Below are positions 36,618-46,268 of a stretch of 64,000 bases of DNA, in pieces (positions within the stretch are counted from its first letter, which is position 1; each line of letters opens with the position of its first letter). This DNA is from Segetibacter koreensis DSM 18137 (GTDB lineage: Bacteria; Bacteroidota; Bacteroidia; Chitinophagales; Chitinophagaceae), in assembly GCF_000374045.1 (NCBI RefSeq), contig NZ_KB893326.1, positions 151,594-215,593 of the forward strand, written 5' to 3'. The notes beneath the pieces were generated by a model that did no database searches, had not been told where the DNA came from, and was given only the letters and a program-made list of their open reading frames with translations. The translations under genes were made by a program, and so were the position numbers.

Positions 36618-36863
36618 ATGAAGGTTATGACAATAGAAGAGTTCAACAATCTGGATGAAGAAACCAAACGTGTAATAATATTTGAGGCTAATAAAATTTG
36701 TGAAAAGCAGAATGATTATACAAAATATGAATTATTCTACATTCCTGATGTCTTTATTGAAACAAAAACAAGCATGAGGTATAATTTTAAAAGAACCATT
36801 TCAACCTATACACTTTATACTTTACCCCTTGTGTATGTCGGTAATGTTCGCATGGCCGTTTGA
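36618..36863 (+). CDS. Small hypothetical protein
   Basis: 81 residues from the ATG at 36618 (MKVMTIEEFNNLDEETKR). An upstream ATG at 36531 in the same frame would add 29 residues of poor composition. No signal or membrane helix and no recognised family. The segment EANKICEKQNDYTKYELF looks helical and coding-like. Isolated; possible but unproven gene. Confidence 0.45.
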   Translation: MKVMTIEEFNNLDEETKRVIIFEANKICEKQNDYTKYELFYIPDVFIETKTSMRYNFKRTISTYTLYTLPLVYVGNVRMAV

Positions 36864-36938
36864 TCATATAAATAGTACCCGGTTAAAATCTACCACCAGT
36901 TTCATTACAAAAATTGAAGGGTACATGGTGATGTTACA

Positions 36939-37352
36939 TCATTCAGGAGTTTTACTCTTTTGCCAGTAATTAACAATATTAGTAAACGTATTTTTTATCT
37001 CTGTCATACTTTGTCCCTTAATAAAGAAACCATTACTTCCAAGGTCATACGACTTTTCAATTTGCTTATTTGTCGCAGTATTTGAGAAGAAAACAAAGGG
37101 AATGCTTTTATAACGGATTGAAGTATCATTCAATATTTTTTCCTTCAATTCAAATCCGTTCATTTTAGGAAGATTTACATCGCTAATAATCAGAAACGGG
37201 GATTCTTTTTCCTGTTTCAGGTAATTTAAAACCTCTTCAGCAGTTTTGAAAAATATCAATTTATTAGTAAAATCTAATTCTTTCCATGCTTCTTGTAAAA
37301 ATTCCTGGTCGTCTAAGTCGTCATCCACAATCAGTATAGGTGCAGTATTCAT
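36939..37352 (-). CDS. Single-domain response regulator (receiver only)
   Basis: A 137-residue CheY-like receiver: acidic pocket IVDDDLDDQEF at 9-19, phosphoacceptor D58 in ISDVNLPKMNG, the T/S in VFFSNTA and K near FFIKGQS. It has no output domain, so it works by protein contact. It is divergent from a close paralogue at 37437, 84 bp away. No histidine kinase lies nearby. Such orphan receivers are common in soil Bacteroidota. Confidence 0.9.
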   Translation of the reverse strand: MNTAPILIVDDDLDDQEFLQEAWKELDFTNKLIFFKTAEEVLNYLKQEKESPFLIISDVNLPKMNGFELKEKILNDTSIRYKSIPFVFFSNTATNKQIEKSYDLGSNGFFIKGQSMTEIKNTFTNIVNYWQKSKTPE

Positions 37353-37436
37353 TTATAAATATTCATAATTTAGTTAAAGCCTTTAGGTCGTCTGTCTATT
37401 CTTAATAAGATATTTACTTTTGCAGAAACCTTATCA

Positions 37437-37868
37437 ATGACAATTTCTGGACCAATCATATTTGTAGAGGATGATTTAGATGATCAGGAGGTATTTACAG
37501 AGGCTTTGCGAGAGCTGGGAATTACCGATAATTATAAATTTTTTGGAGATGGCAAAGAAGCTTTGGAATACCTGCAAACCACAACAGAACAACCTTTTGT
37601 AATATTTTGCGACGTAAATATGCCACGTTTAAATGGTATCGAATTACGAAATGAAATTAATAACAGTAACTACCTGAAGCAGAAAAGTATTCCATTCGTT
37701 TTTTTTACTACTGCTCTAAATAAGAAACTAGTTGATGAAGCTTTTTCTTTAAGTGTCCAGGGATTTTTCAAAAAACCAGAAGAATTTTCTCAGATTATGC
37801 ACATTATAAAACAGGTTTTAGATTACTGGTATAACAGCAAGCATCCTAATTCAATAAGGTTTTCCTAA
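37437..37868 (+). CDS. Single-domain response regulator (receiver only), paralogue
   Basis: A 143-residue receiver like its divergent neighbour: FVEDDLDDQEVF, phosphoacceptor D59 in FCDVNMPRLNG, VFFTTALNKK and FFKKPEEF. The two proteins share most of their conserved residues and probably arose by duplication. A TACTTTTG box at 37415-37422 lies 14 bp before the start codon and is a likely promoter element. No output domain; partner unknown. Confidence 0.9.
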   Translation: MTISGPIIFVEDDLDDQEVFTEALRELGITDNYKFFGDGKEALEYLQTTTEQPFVIFCDVNMPRLNGIELRNEINNSNYLKQKSIPFVFFTTALNKKLVDEAFSLSVQGFFKKPEEFSQIMHIIKQVLDYWYNSKHPNSIRFS

Positions 37869-38755
37869 CATTCTCATATAAATATAATTATCTCCAACTA
37901 AGCGAGGAGTTATTGTTCTCCTATTGATATTTTTGGGAACAATACAACTTAAAACCGTTTTCTTTTTTGCCCCTAAGCGTTGTAGTTAAGAAAGAACAAG
38001 GTTTAGCAGCTTTGTCCGAATATAAAGGTGATGGTTAATAGCGCTAAAGGAGCATTCCTCAAATCGGGGCATAAAAAAAGGCTTTTTCAAATTAAGAAAA
38101 AGCCTTTATTAGAATCCCCCTAAAATTCTTCTAAAATCTATGCAACATTAGGTAACAATTGTGAGACAAGCAATCGCATAAATATGTGATTGTATGCAAA
38201 ACGTTAAAGAACGCGATATAAAATGGCTTTCGTAACGGTAACCCTGTTTTAGTGGAAGGAGTGGAGGAAGATTGTTTGCTGTGGAGTACAATTTTCGCAT
38301 TGTTTCGGTCTGAGAAGAGGTTGCGTTTCAACAAACCTTATAAAAGAAACCATAAAACTTTTTGAAATTATATTTAAATCGGCTTTAATATGTTGCTTTC
38401 CATCTTGACTCGCCATTAGTTGTTCCGGTTCAGTAATATTTTTTACTATATTTACATTGGAATTACAGAAAATTCTATTGAAAATATCTTGAAAGTTAAT
38501 TTTAATGCATGTAAGTATGATATTTTAAATATTTATATTATTTTAGAATTTGTATGAAAAATCAATAAAAGAGAAACTTTATTCGGCGCAATAAAATCTT
38601 TTGTTTTCAGATGCATTTAGAATTTTAATAGGTGTTCAAAAAATTTATTTTGTATAATCAAGATGGGAGAGTCGGAACAACAAAATATATAAGAGGAAAG
38701 TTTTTTACCCGGAAAGGTGAATTAAGAACTCTTTTTCTTACCCTAAACTTAATGA
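37869..38755. other. 887-base non-coding region with an orphan terminator
   Basis: The only clear element is the terminator at 38077-38107. An apparent minus-strand ORF at 38131-38334 looks spurious. The sequence between 37900 and 38070 could be the 3' end of the response regulator transcript or a small RNA. No tRNA was seen. Confidence 0.4.
38077..38107. terminator. Strong bidirectional terminator
   Basis: Perfect 12-bp arms (AAAGGCTTTTTC and its complement) with a 7-base loop and A/T tracts on both sides. It lies 209 bp beyond the receiver gene at 37437-37868. Confidence 0.75.
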
Positions 38756-39004
38756 ATGAATCAAGCATTTGATATTCCTGTTTTTCACAAGGGGAAAAAA
38801 TTGTGTTTCAAAGCTAACCTTTTGATTTTGCAATATATTTACCAGGTACAGGTAGAGATCAATGGTCAGCAAATATATTTTGAACCTGATGAACAGAAAA
38901 ATTTTCGGGCAGTAATGAATCCCAAAATGTTGGAAGCAGGTAAGAAAATCGATGTGGATTTATTGATAGCTATTGCTGAGAGATTGGAAATTATTGTAAA
39001 ATAG
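38756..39004 (+). CDS. Small hypothetical protein (82 aa)
   Basis: 82 residues: FDIPVFHKGKKLCFKANLLI, then VEINGQQIYFEPDEQKNFRAV, a compact beta-rich start followed by a helical tail. No signal or membrane helix. The family is not recognised. The small protein at 45586 has a comparable plan (short N-terminus, F-x-V/I, a K/N-G turn, then a TYIVQ/IYQVQ strand), so the two may be distant relatives. The gene is convergent with thiH. Confidence 0.6.
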   Translation: MNQAFDIPVFHKGKKLCFKANLLILQYIYQVQVEINGQQIYFEPDEQKNFRAVMNPKMLEAGKKIDVDLLIAIAERLEIIVK

Positions 39005-39037
39005 AAAAATCAAAATTGTTATTTAGACCTGCAATAA

Positions 39038-40147
39038 TCAAAACACTTTGTCCCAATCTTTCCATACAGGTTGGTATCCATTTGCAGCAATAACCGCAGC
39101 TACCTCTTCAGCCGACCGGTCATCACTGATTTCAAATTGTTCCAGGCTATTTTCATCGACACTATAACCACCAGGGTTGGTCTTTGAACCTGCACTCATA
39201 GTAGTAGTTCCTAATTTGATTAAGTGATTTCTAAATGTTTCCGGCTCTCTTGTTGAGATGGATATTTCAACCTCTTCATTAAACAAACGATAAGCGCAAA
39301 TCAGTTGTACTAACTCTTTATCAGTAATATTAAATCCAGATATATCAACACCTTCGGCAGGACGAATACGTGGAAATGATATCGAGTATTTTGTTTGCCA
39401 ATATTTTTTTTGTAAATAATCCAAATGCAAAGCACAAAAAAATGTATCGGTACGCCAATCTTCCAATCCTAATAAAACACCTAAACCAATTTTATGCATA
39501 CCAGCCTTTCCAATGCGGTCAGGTGTTTCGAGCCGGTAATGAAAATTGGACTTTTTGCCTTTAGGATGATAATGCTTGTATTTATCCTTGTGATACGTTT
39601 CCTGGTACACTAAAACGGAATGCAAACCTGTGCGTTGCAGTTGCTCATATTCTTCCTGCTCTAACGGTTGAACCTCTATTGAGATATTTGAAAAATGTGG
39701 CTTGATAAGATGAATGGCATTAATAAAATAGTCAACATGTACCGTATGATTAGCTTCTCCTGTAACCAATAAGATATGATTAAAACCGTGTTGTTTAATA
39801 ACATTAATTTCCTGCAATATTTCTGCGGCCGACAATGTTTTTCGTTTTATTTTATGTTCAAGACTAAATCCACAATAGGTGCAAATGTTATTGCATTCAT
39901 TGCTCAAATACAGCGGCGCAAAAAGCTGTATCGTTTTGCCGAAACGCTTTTGAGTAAGTTGATGACTTAGCTGTGCCATTTGCTCAATGTAGGGAGCCGC
40001 AACTGGAGATATCAGTGCTTTAAAATCTTCCAGAGTTCTCCGCGATGCAGACAGCGCGGCTTCCACGTCTCTTGCAGTTTTACGGTGAATAGACTGCTGT
40101 ACATCATTCCAACTATATTGTTCGAAAATATCTTTAAAACTATGCAT
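39038..40147 (-). CDS. thiH: 2-iminoacetate synthase (tyrosine lyase)
   Basis: A 369-residue radical SAM enzyme. The 4Fe-4S motif is CNNICTYC (about residues 88-95, in [14 protein letters not shown]), and the downstream core has [11 protein letters not shown] and [13 protein letters not shown]. It cleaves tyrosine to p-cresol and 2-iminoacetate, the glycine-derived part of the thiazole ring. It is the last gene of the thiamin operon and overlaps thiG by 8 bp. Use of ThiH instead of the flavin oxidase ThiO points to an oxygen-sensitive route. Confidence 0.95.
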   Translation of the reverse strand: MHSFKDIFEQYSWNDVQQSIHRKTARDVEAALSASRRTLEDFKALISPVAAPYIEQMAQLSHQLTQKRFGKTIQLFAPLYLSNECNNICTYCGFSLEHKIKRKTLSAAEILQEINVIKQHGFNHILLVTGEANHTVHVDYFINAIHLIKPHFSNISIEVQPLEQEEYEQLQRTGLHSVLVYQETYHKDKYKHYHPKGKKSNFHYRLETPDRIGKAGMHKIGLGVLLGLEDWRTDTFFCALHLDYLQKKYWQTKYSISFPRIRPAEGVDISGFNITDKELVQLICAYRLFNEEVEISISTREPETFRNHLIKLGTTTMSAGSKTNPGGYSVDENSLEQFEISDDRSAEEVAAVIAANGYQPVWKDWDKVF

Positions 40148-40910
40148 ATAGAAATTCAGTTAAAGGACTTGAAGCAATTGCGTTACTTACTTTATTTGCC
40201 AGTTTACTTTCAAAAGCCATTCTTCCTGCCTGAACAGCAAGTTTAAAAGCTTTACCCATTTGTATAGGATTACCGGCAACAGCAATGGCTGTATTTACCA
40301 ACACGGCATCTGCACCCATTTCCATAGCTAATGCTGCATCGGAAGGTGAGCCAATACCCGCATCAACAATAACTGCCACGTTACTCTGTTCGATTATGAT
40401 TTGTAAAAAGTCGAACGTTTTCAGTCCTTTATTGCTACCTATTGGCGAACCTAATGGCATTACTGCTGCTGTACCCGCATCTTCCAGTCGCTTACATAAA
40501 ACAGGGTCTGCGTGAATATACGGCAACACAACAAAATTCAGCTTTGCCAGTTCTTCTGTTGCTTTTAAAGTTTCAATTGGGTCTGGCATGAGGTATTTAG
40601 GATCAGGGTGAATTTCTAATTTGACCCAATTTGTTTCTAATGCTTCTCTTGCCAATTGTGCCGCCAGTATAGCTTCTTTAGCATTACGTGCTCCTGACGT
40701 GTTTGGCAATAAATTAATATGAGGATGTTGAAGATGCGATAACTGCAAATCTATGTCGGTTTCTAAGTCTACCCGCTTTAATGCGACTGTGACCAACTCT
40801 GTCTCAGAAGTCAATATCGCTTCTTCCATTTCTGCTGATGAACCAAACTTTCCTGTTCCTACAAATAATCTTGACTGAAATATTTTGCCAGCGATGCTAA
40901 ATTGTTTCAT
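40140..40910 (-). CDS. thiG: Thiazole synthase
   Basis: A 256-residue TIM-barrel protein with [21 protein letters not shown] at the start, the lysine-containing [29 protein letters not shown], and the phosphate-binding [30 protein letters not shown]. It joins deoxyxylulose phosphate, iminoacetate and the ThiS thiocarboxylate to form the thiazole. It overlaps thiE by 14 bp and thiH by 8 bp, implying coupled translation. Confidence 0.96.
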   Translation of the reverse strand: MKQFSIAGKIFQSRLFVGTGKFGSSAEMEEAILTSETELVTVALKRVDLETDIDLQLSHLQHPHINLLPNTSGARNAKEAILAAQLAREALETNWVKLEIHPDPKYLMPDPIETLKATEELAKLNFVVLPYIHADPVLCKRLEDAGTAAVMPLGSPIGSNKGLKTFDFLQIIIEQSNVAVIVDAGIGSPSDAALAMEMGADAVLVNTAIAVAGNPIQMGKAFKLAVQAGRMAFESKLANKVSNAIASSPLTEFLYA

Positions 40911-41526
40911 ATAACAAAGTATTAAGTTGTTGTATTAGTGTTTTTTTCATAGAATGATGAGTGATAATGCCTGAAGCAGCGACACCATATACACCTGTTT
41001 GTCTGATGTCAGCCACATCTTCCAATACAATGCCTCCGATAGCATAGATTGGAATTTTAATTTGAAGAATTGAAAGTTCATTCATGATACTTTTATATCC
41101 TTCTAAACCTAATATAGGACTTAGCTTTTCTTTTGTAGTTGTAAAGCGGAATGGACCTAAGCCAATGTAGCTGCAGCCTTCTTTTGAGCGTTGCAAAACA
41201 TCAGTCAATGTGTTAGCTGTGCCTCCGATTATCATATTCCCAACAACTTTTTTCGCTTCTGTAATACTCATATCCTGTAAACCGAGATGAATGCCATCTG
41301 CATCTATCTCTTTTGCAATCAGAACATGGTCGTTGATGATAAAGGTTGTTGCGTAATCCTCACATAATTTTTTCACTTGTTCGCTCAACGTAATGATGTC
41401 TTTGTAGGACGCATTTTTAAAACGCAACTGTACCCATTGGCAACCAGCATCTAAAGATTGTTGAATATTTTTGTACTGTTCCTTTGACGTTGTTCCTTGT
41501 GAGATGTATTGTAGCTTGCTAAACAT
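40897..41526 (-). CDS. thiE: Thiamin phosphate synthase
   Basis: A 209-residue protein with the ThiE pattern: [45 protein letters not shown]-type loop [21 protein letters not shown] and [11 protein letters not shown]. It couples HMP-pyrophosphate and thiazole phosphate to thiamin phosphate. A second ThiE/TenI-like gene lies upstream at 42256; this one keeps the pyrophosphate-binding residues better and is the likelier true synthase. It overlaps thiD by 8 bp. Confidence 0.9.
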   Translation of the reverse strand: MFSKLQYISQGTTSKEQYKNIQQSLDAGCQWVQLRFKNASYKDIITLSEQVKKLCEDYATTFIINDHVLIAKEIDADGIHLGLQDMSITEAKKVVGNMIIGGTANTLTDVLQRSKEGCSYIGLGPFRFTTTKEKLSPILGLEGYKSIMNELSILQIKIPIYAIGGIVLEDVADIRQTGVYGVAASGIITHHSMKKTLIQQLNTLLYETI

Positions 41527-42277
41527 AATGATAACCCAACTGGCTTTTATTACTTGATAAAAATTGTTCTATGTATTGTTTTGCCTTTTGGCATGAAGCA
41601 ATCAATTCAGTACCTGATGCAAGATTGGCTGTGATTGCCGCAGACAAAACGCAGCCCGAACCGTGTTTTGTATACATCTTGTTTGAACTGCCCTTCAGTT
41701 TATTGAAACTTTTTTTTGTGTAGAGATAGTCAACTCCTTTTTCTTCTTCATTATGCCCGCCTTTCAATAATACATTGCAATAAGGTGATAGCTCTTTCGC
41801 AGCCTCTTTTGCATCAAATGCAAATGGCACTAGTTGTACAGCTTCAAGATAATTCGGCGTTATTAGGTGGAGCATTGATAAGGTTTGACAGAGTTGGTCA
41901 TAGTCTGCTTCTTTATTCCAGAAGCAAAACCCACTGGTTGACCTTATAACTGTATCCCAAACAATTTTGATAGACTTGTTTTTTTGATGAAGCAGTGAAA
42001 CGATCTTTTGTAATACCCCAATGTTTTCTACAATGCCAATCTTTACTGCCTTTACATCATAAAACGACAGCATTGTGTCTATTGATTGTAATATATCTTT
42101 TTCCTGCTCCCATCTTATCGCGAAAAACTCATTTTCATTTTGCAGGGTTTGTGCAGAGCTAACTCCTAAACCGTATACTTTATGTTGTTCAAAAGTTTTT
42201 ATATCTGCCAATAGCCCTGCTCCGCTGCTGGGGTCTAAACCCGCAATGCTTAATACTATTTGCCTGTTTGCTTCCAT
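41519..42277 (-). CDS. thiD: Hydroxymethylpyrimidine / phosphomethylpyrimidine kinase
   Basis: A 252-residue ribokinase-fold kinase: SIAGLDPSSGAGLLADIKTF at the start, SAQTLQNENEF, WDTVIRSTSG, LITPNYLEAVQL, LLKGGH and the C-terminal KHGSGCVLSAAI with the anion-hole cysteine typical of ThiD. It phosphorylates HMP twice. It overlaps the upstream TenI/ThiE-like gene by 22 bp and thiE by 8 bp. Confidence 0.93.
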   Translation of the reverse strand: MEANRQIVLSIAGLDPSSGAGLLADIKTFEQHKVYGLGVSSAQTLQNENEFFAIRWEQEKDILQSIDTMLSFYDVKAVKIGIVENIGVLQKIVSLLHQKNKSIKIVWDTVIRSTSGFCFWNKEADYDQLCQTLSMLHLITPNYLEAVQLVPFAFDAKEAAKELSPYCNVLLKGGHNEEEKGVDYLYTKKSFNKLKGSSNKMYTKHGSGCVLSAAITANLASGTELIASCQKAKQYIEQFLSSNKSQLGYHYV

Positions 42278-42864
42278 GCCTTTTTAACCGCTTTAAATTG
42301 CTGAATGCTTTCGTTTGTCTTTAGCCATATTGTTCCTAATACCGCTACGCCATCAAATCTCATCTTTATTGCTTCCCCGATATTTCCAGCATTAATACCG
42401 CCTAATGCAATCACTTTCAAATGATTTTTTTCAACCGGGAATACAAATTCGTTGGGTAATGTTGAAATATATCCCTCTTTCGAAATGCTACTGAAAACTG
42501 GCCCGAAAAAGGTATAGGAAAAACAAGATGATAGCTTTTTGTACTCTTGTATTTTGTGAATAGAAGTTGATAATATAAAGTCTGATTTCTTTAATTGTAA
42601 CAACTCTTCTTCACTCATATGTTCTCTCTTCGCTTCTGTAAAATGACGTCTCTTCAATGAGTAATCTTCCGCTAGAGAATGATGTTGATGCAACGCAATT
42701 TGAGGATGGTAGCACTGTTTAATTTTATCTAATAACACCCTTAGTTCGTTTATAGAGGCACCAGGTTTTCTTAGATGAAATACTTCCATCCCCTCACCAA
42801 ATAAAGCATTAATCAGCCTTGCTTCATTGGCTATTGGTGTAGGATTGGAAATTACTGCTAACAT
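42256..42864 (-). CDS. tenI: TenI-like / second ThiE-like protein (probable thiazole tautomerase)
   Basis: A 202-residue TIM-barrel protein of the ThiE/TenI family: MEVFHLRKPGASINEL, HQHHSLAEDYSLKRRHFTE, FILSTSIHKIQEY, FFGPVFSSISK and VIALGGINAGNI. The residues that bind pyrophosphate in ThiE (QLR-K, ND-GVHLGQ) are altered to HLRK and LKRRHFT, which favours a TenI-type thiazole tautomerase over a second synthase. It sits between thiC and thiD, as in other Bacteroidota thiamin operons. Confidence 0.75.
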   Translation of the reverse strand: MLAVISNPTPIANEARLINALFGEGMEVFHLRKPGASINELRVLLDKIKQCYHPQIALHQHHSLAEDYSLKRRHFTEAKREHMSEEELLQLKKSDFILSTSIHKIQEYKKLSSCFSYTFFGPVFSSISKEGYISTLPNEFVFPVEKNHLKVIALGGINAGNIGEAIKMRFDGVAVLGTIWLKTNESIQQFKAVKKAWKQTGK

Positions 42865-42965
42865 CTTTTTATCATTCGCTTTTTGGTGAATAGAATTACA
42901 AATAGTACAAGAGTGCGACGCAACGGAAGTATCACACTTAATACCTCTGTTGGGTCATAAAAAAA

Positions 42966-44834
<1,869 letters not shown>

Positions 44835-44924
44835 TTATGGTGATATTATAAGGTGAGCAGTATATCTTCTATAGGCATTCTTGTGTCACTCACTTGTACC
44901 TTTATGCTAATTTCAGCAATACCC

Positions 44925-45128
44925 TTAGCCACCTTGTGCCGCTTTTATAACCAATATGTTGTCATGCTGCTGAAGTATAAAAGTTTCCCATTGTGCTTTA
45001 GGAATAATGTTTTGATTAACCGCTACGGCAATGCCTTGCAGCTTGTCGCCGAGTAGTTTTTGTAACAGATGCACGACAGAAGTGCTGTCTTCAATTTGCT
45101 GCGATGTGTTGTTGAAAGTGATTTCCAT
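44925..45128 (-). CDS. thiS: Sulphur carrier protein ThiS
   Basis: 67 residues when started at the ATG at 45128 (MEITFNNTSQQIED); an upstream ATG at 45164 lies close to the riboswitch and would add 12 unneeded residues. Beta-grasp fold with AVAVNQNIIPKAQWE in the middle and the essential C-terminal Gly-Gly. Its thiocarboxylate gives sulphur to ThiG. First gene of the thiamin operon. No thiF adenylating enzyme is seen in this window, so it must be encoded elsewhere or be shared with another pathway. Confidence 0.93.
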   Translation of the reverse strand: MEITFNNTSQQIEDSTSVVHLLQKLLGDKLQGIAVAVNQNIIPKAQWETFILQQHDNILVIKAAQGG

Positions 45129-45182
45129 TCCTATAAAAAGTTTTGGAAACTGCAGGAATGGCAATACATGAAAGTATGTGCT

Positions 45183-45255
45183 ACTTTTCCCTTCGGCAGC
45201 ATTATCTGCATCAGGTTCATAGGGTATAATCTCAGCCTACTGGCACCCCTAAAGT
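45183..45255 (-). promoter_or_regulatory. TPP riboswitch (THI element)
   Basis: Read on the minus strand it has all landmark segments: closing helix ACTTT..AAAGT, AGGGGTGCC, GGCTGAGATTATACCC, CCTGATGCAGATAATGC and CCGAAGGGAAAAG. The element lies 55 bp before the thiS start. It should lower expression of the thiamin genes when thiamin pyrophosphate is abundant. Confidence 0.95.
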
Positions 45256-45262
45256 TTCAAAA

Positions 45263-45270
45263 CAAATGTA
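45263..45270 (-). promoter_or_regulatory. Candidate -7 box of the thiamin operon
   Basis: TACATTTG on the minus strand, matching TAnnTTTG. Transcription would start about 7 bases later, at the first base of the riboswitch (45255), a good fit. Confidence 0.65.
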
Positions 45271-45525
45271 TGGATAAAATATTCACACAGCCATAAAATT
45301 TTTTACAGTGCATTTGAATACCGTAATTGTTGATGGTATGTATAGAGAAGAATCGTGTGAATTTCCTTTTAACGGGCTGTTAAGTTGTTTTTATAAGTTT
45401 TTATCTTAAAATGTGACTTTTTTAAATCAAATTTCATTGTTCGTTTTGCTTATGAAGTAAAGGTAAATTTGTAAAGATTGTGCCCTGATTTCTGCTATTG
45501 GTGATTTATTTATTATTATAAAAAA

Positions 45526-45547
45526 AGCCACCATAATAATGGTAGCT
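45526..45547 (-). terminator. Terminator of the small gene at 45586-45828
   Basis: On the minus strand AGCTACCAT pairs with ATGGTGGCT (one G-T pair) around TATT and is followed by seven T, 38 bp after the stop codon. Confidence 0.7.
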
Positions 45548-45585
45548 AGTAAATTAAGCAATTAAAAAGGCTGAATAAAAGAAAT

Positions 45586-45828
45586 TCAGTACTCACTCGG
45601 CTGTTTAACAGAATGAAGATGATCTGTTATCAATCTTCCCATTTCATTCGTTAGAAAAGTTTGAAGCTGAGTTTCAACTTCAACCCATTTTTCTGAACCG
45701 TCACTATTCTTTTTCAATTGAATCTGCTGAGGTTTATATGTTGCCTGTACAATGTAAGTATCATTATCCAACTTGGTAACGGCTACGGGGTGGCCATTGT
45801 ACAAGACTGTAAACTGAGGATTATTCAT
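45586..45828 (-). CDS. Small hypothetical protein (80 aa)
   Basis: 80 residues: FTVLYNGHPVAVTKLDNDTYIVQATYKPQQIQLKK, then a charged helical tail VETQLQTFLTNEMGRLI. No signal or membrane helix. Family not recognised, but the gene has its own terminator and a TATGTTTG box at 45891-45884 upstream on the minus strand, so it is probably real. A similar plan is seen in the protein at 38756. Confidence 0.65.
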   Translation of the reverse strand: MNNPQFTVLYNGHPVAVTKLDNDTYIVQATYKPQQIQLKKNSDGSEKWVEVETQLQTFLTNEMGRLITDHLHSVKQPSEY

Positions 45829-46244
45829 GATAATTATTTTAAGGTATTTGGTAATAAAAGTCTTTAGTTACAATAAAAAGAAGCAAACATAGTTTTTGTC
45901 CTGCCTACAATTCTTCAACAATCATGCAGTCTTTTCCCTGTTTCAACACTGATAATGTCCTTCCATTAATATGTTAATTTTAATTAATAAGTATATTGTT
46001 GATATTAATCCGATAAGTTTCTTTATTCATTATATTAAATAACAAAAAAATATTTTACCCCTTTACAATAAATAGAAAATATAAGAGGCGGGTGTTTAAG
46101 ATAAGTTTTTTATATCTAAAGCCTATAAAGGACTGAGGACTACTTTTATTTAAAATCCGTCTCTATCCGTTATTTTACCGCGACATAAAGAAATTTTTGT
46201 TTTTAGTTTTTCATTTAAAATAGCAAACAAGTTTTCTTCAAAAC
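45829..46244. other. 416-base divergent intergenic region
   Basis: Very AT-rich. The minus-strand box TATGTTTG (45884-45891) is the likely promoter of the small gene. No clear operator or RNA was found. Confidence 0.45.
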
Positions 46245-46268
46245 ATGCTATTTTTATTGGTTTTTACT

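Larger units (their letters stand above)
45256..45585. other. Intergenic region upstream of the thiamin operon
   Basis: Holds the operon promoter box (45263-45270) and the terminator of the small gene on the left edge (45526-45547). Nothing else was recognised. Confidence 0.5.

Noticed and set aside
38131-38334. Minus-strand open frame of 67 codons in the 887-base gap
   Set aside because: Composition is not protein-like (many C, H, S, N clusters), no signal or domain, and it abuts a terminator; treated as chance.
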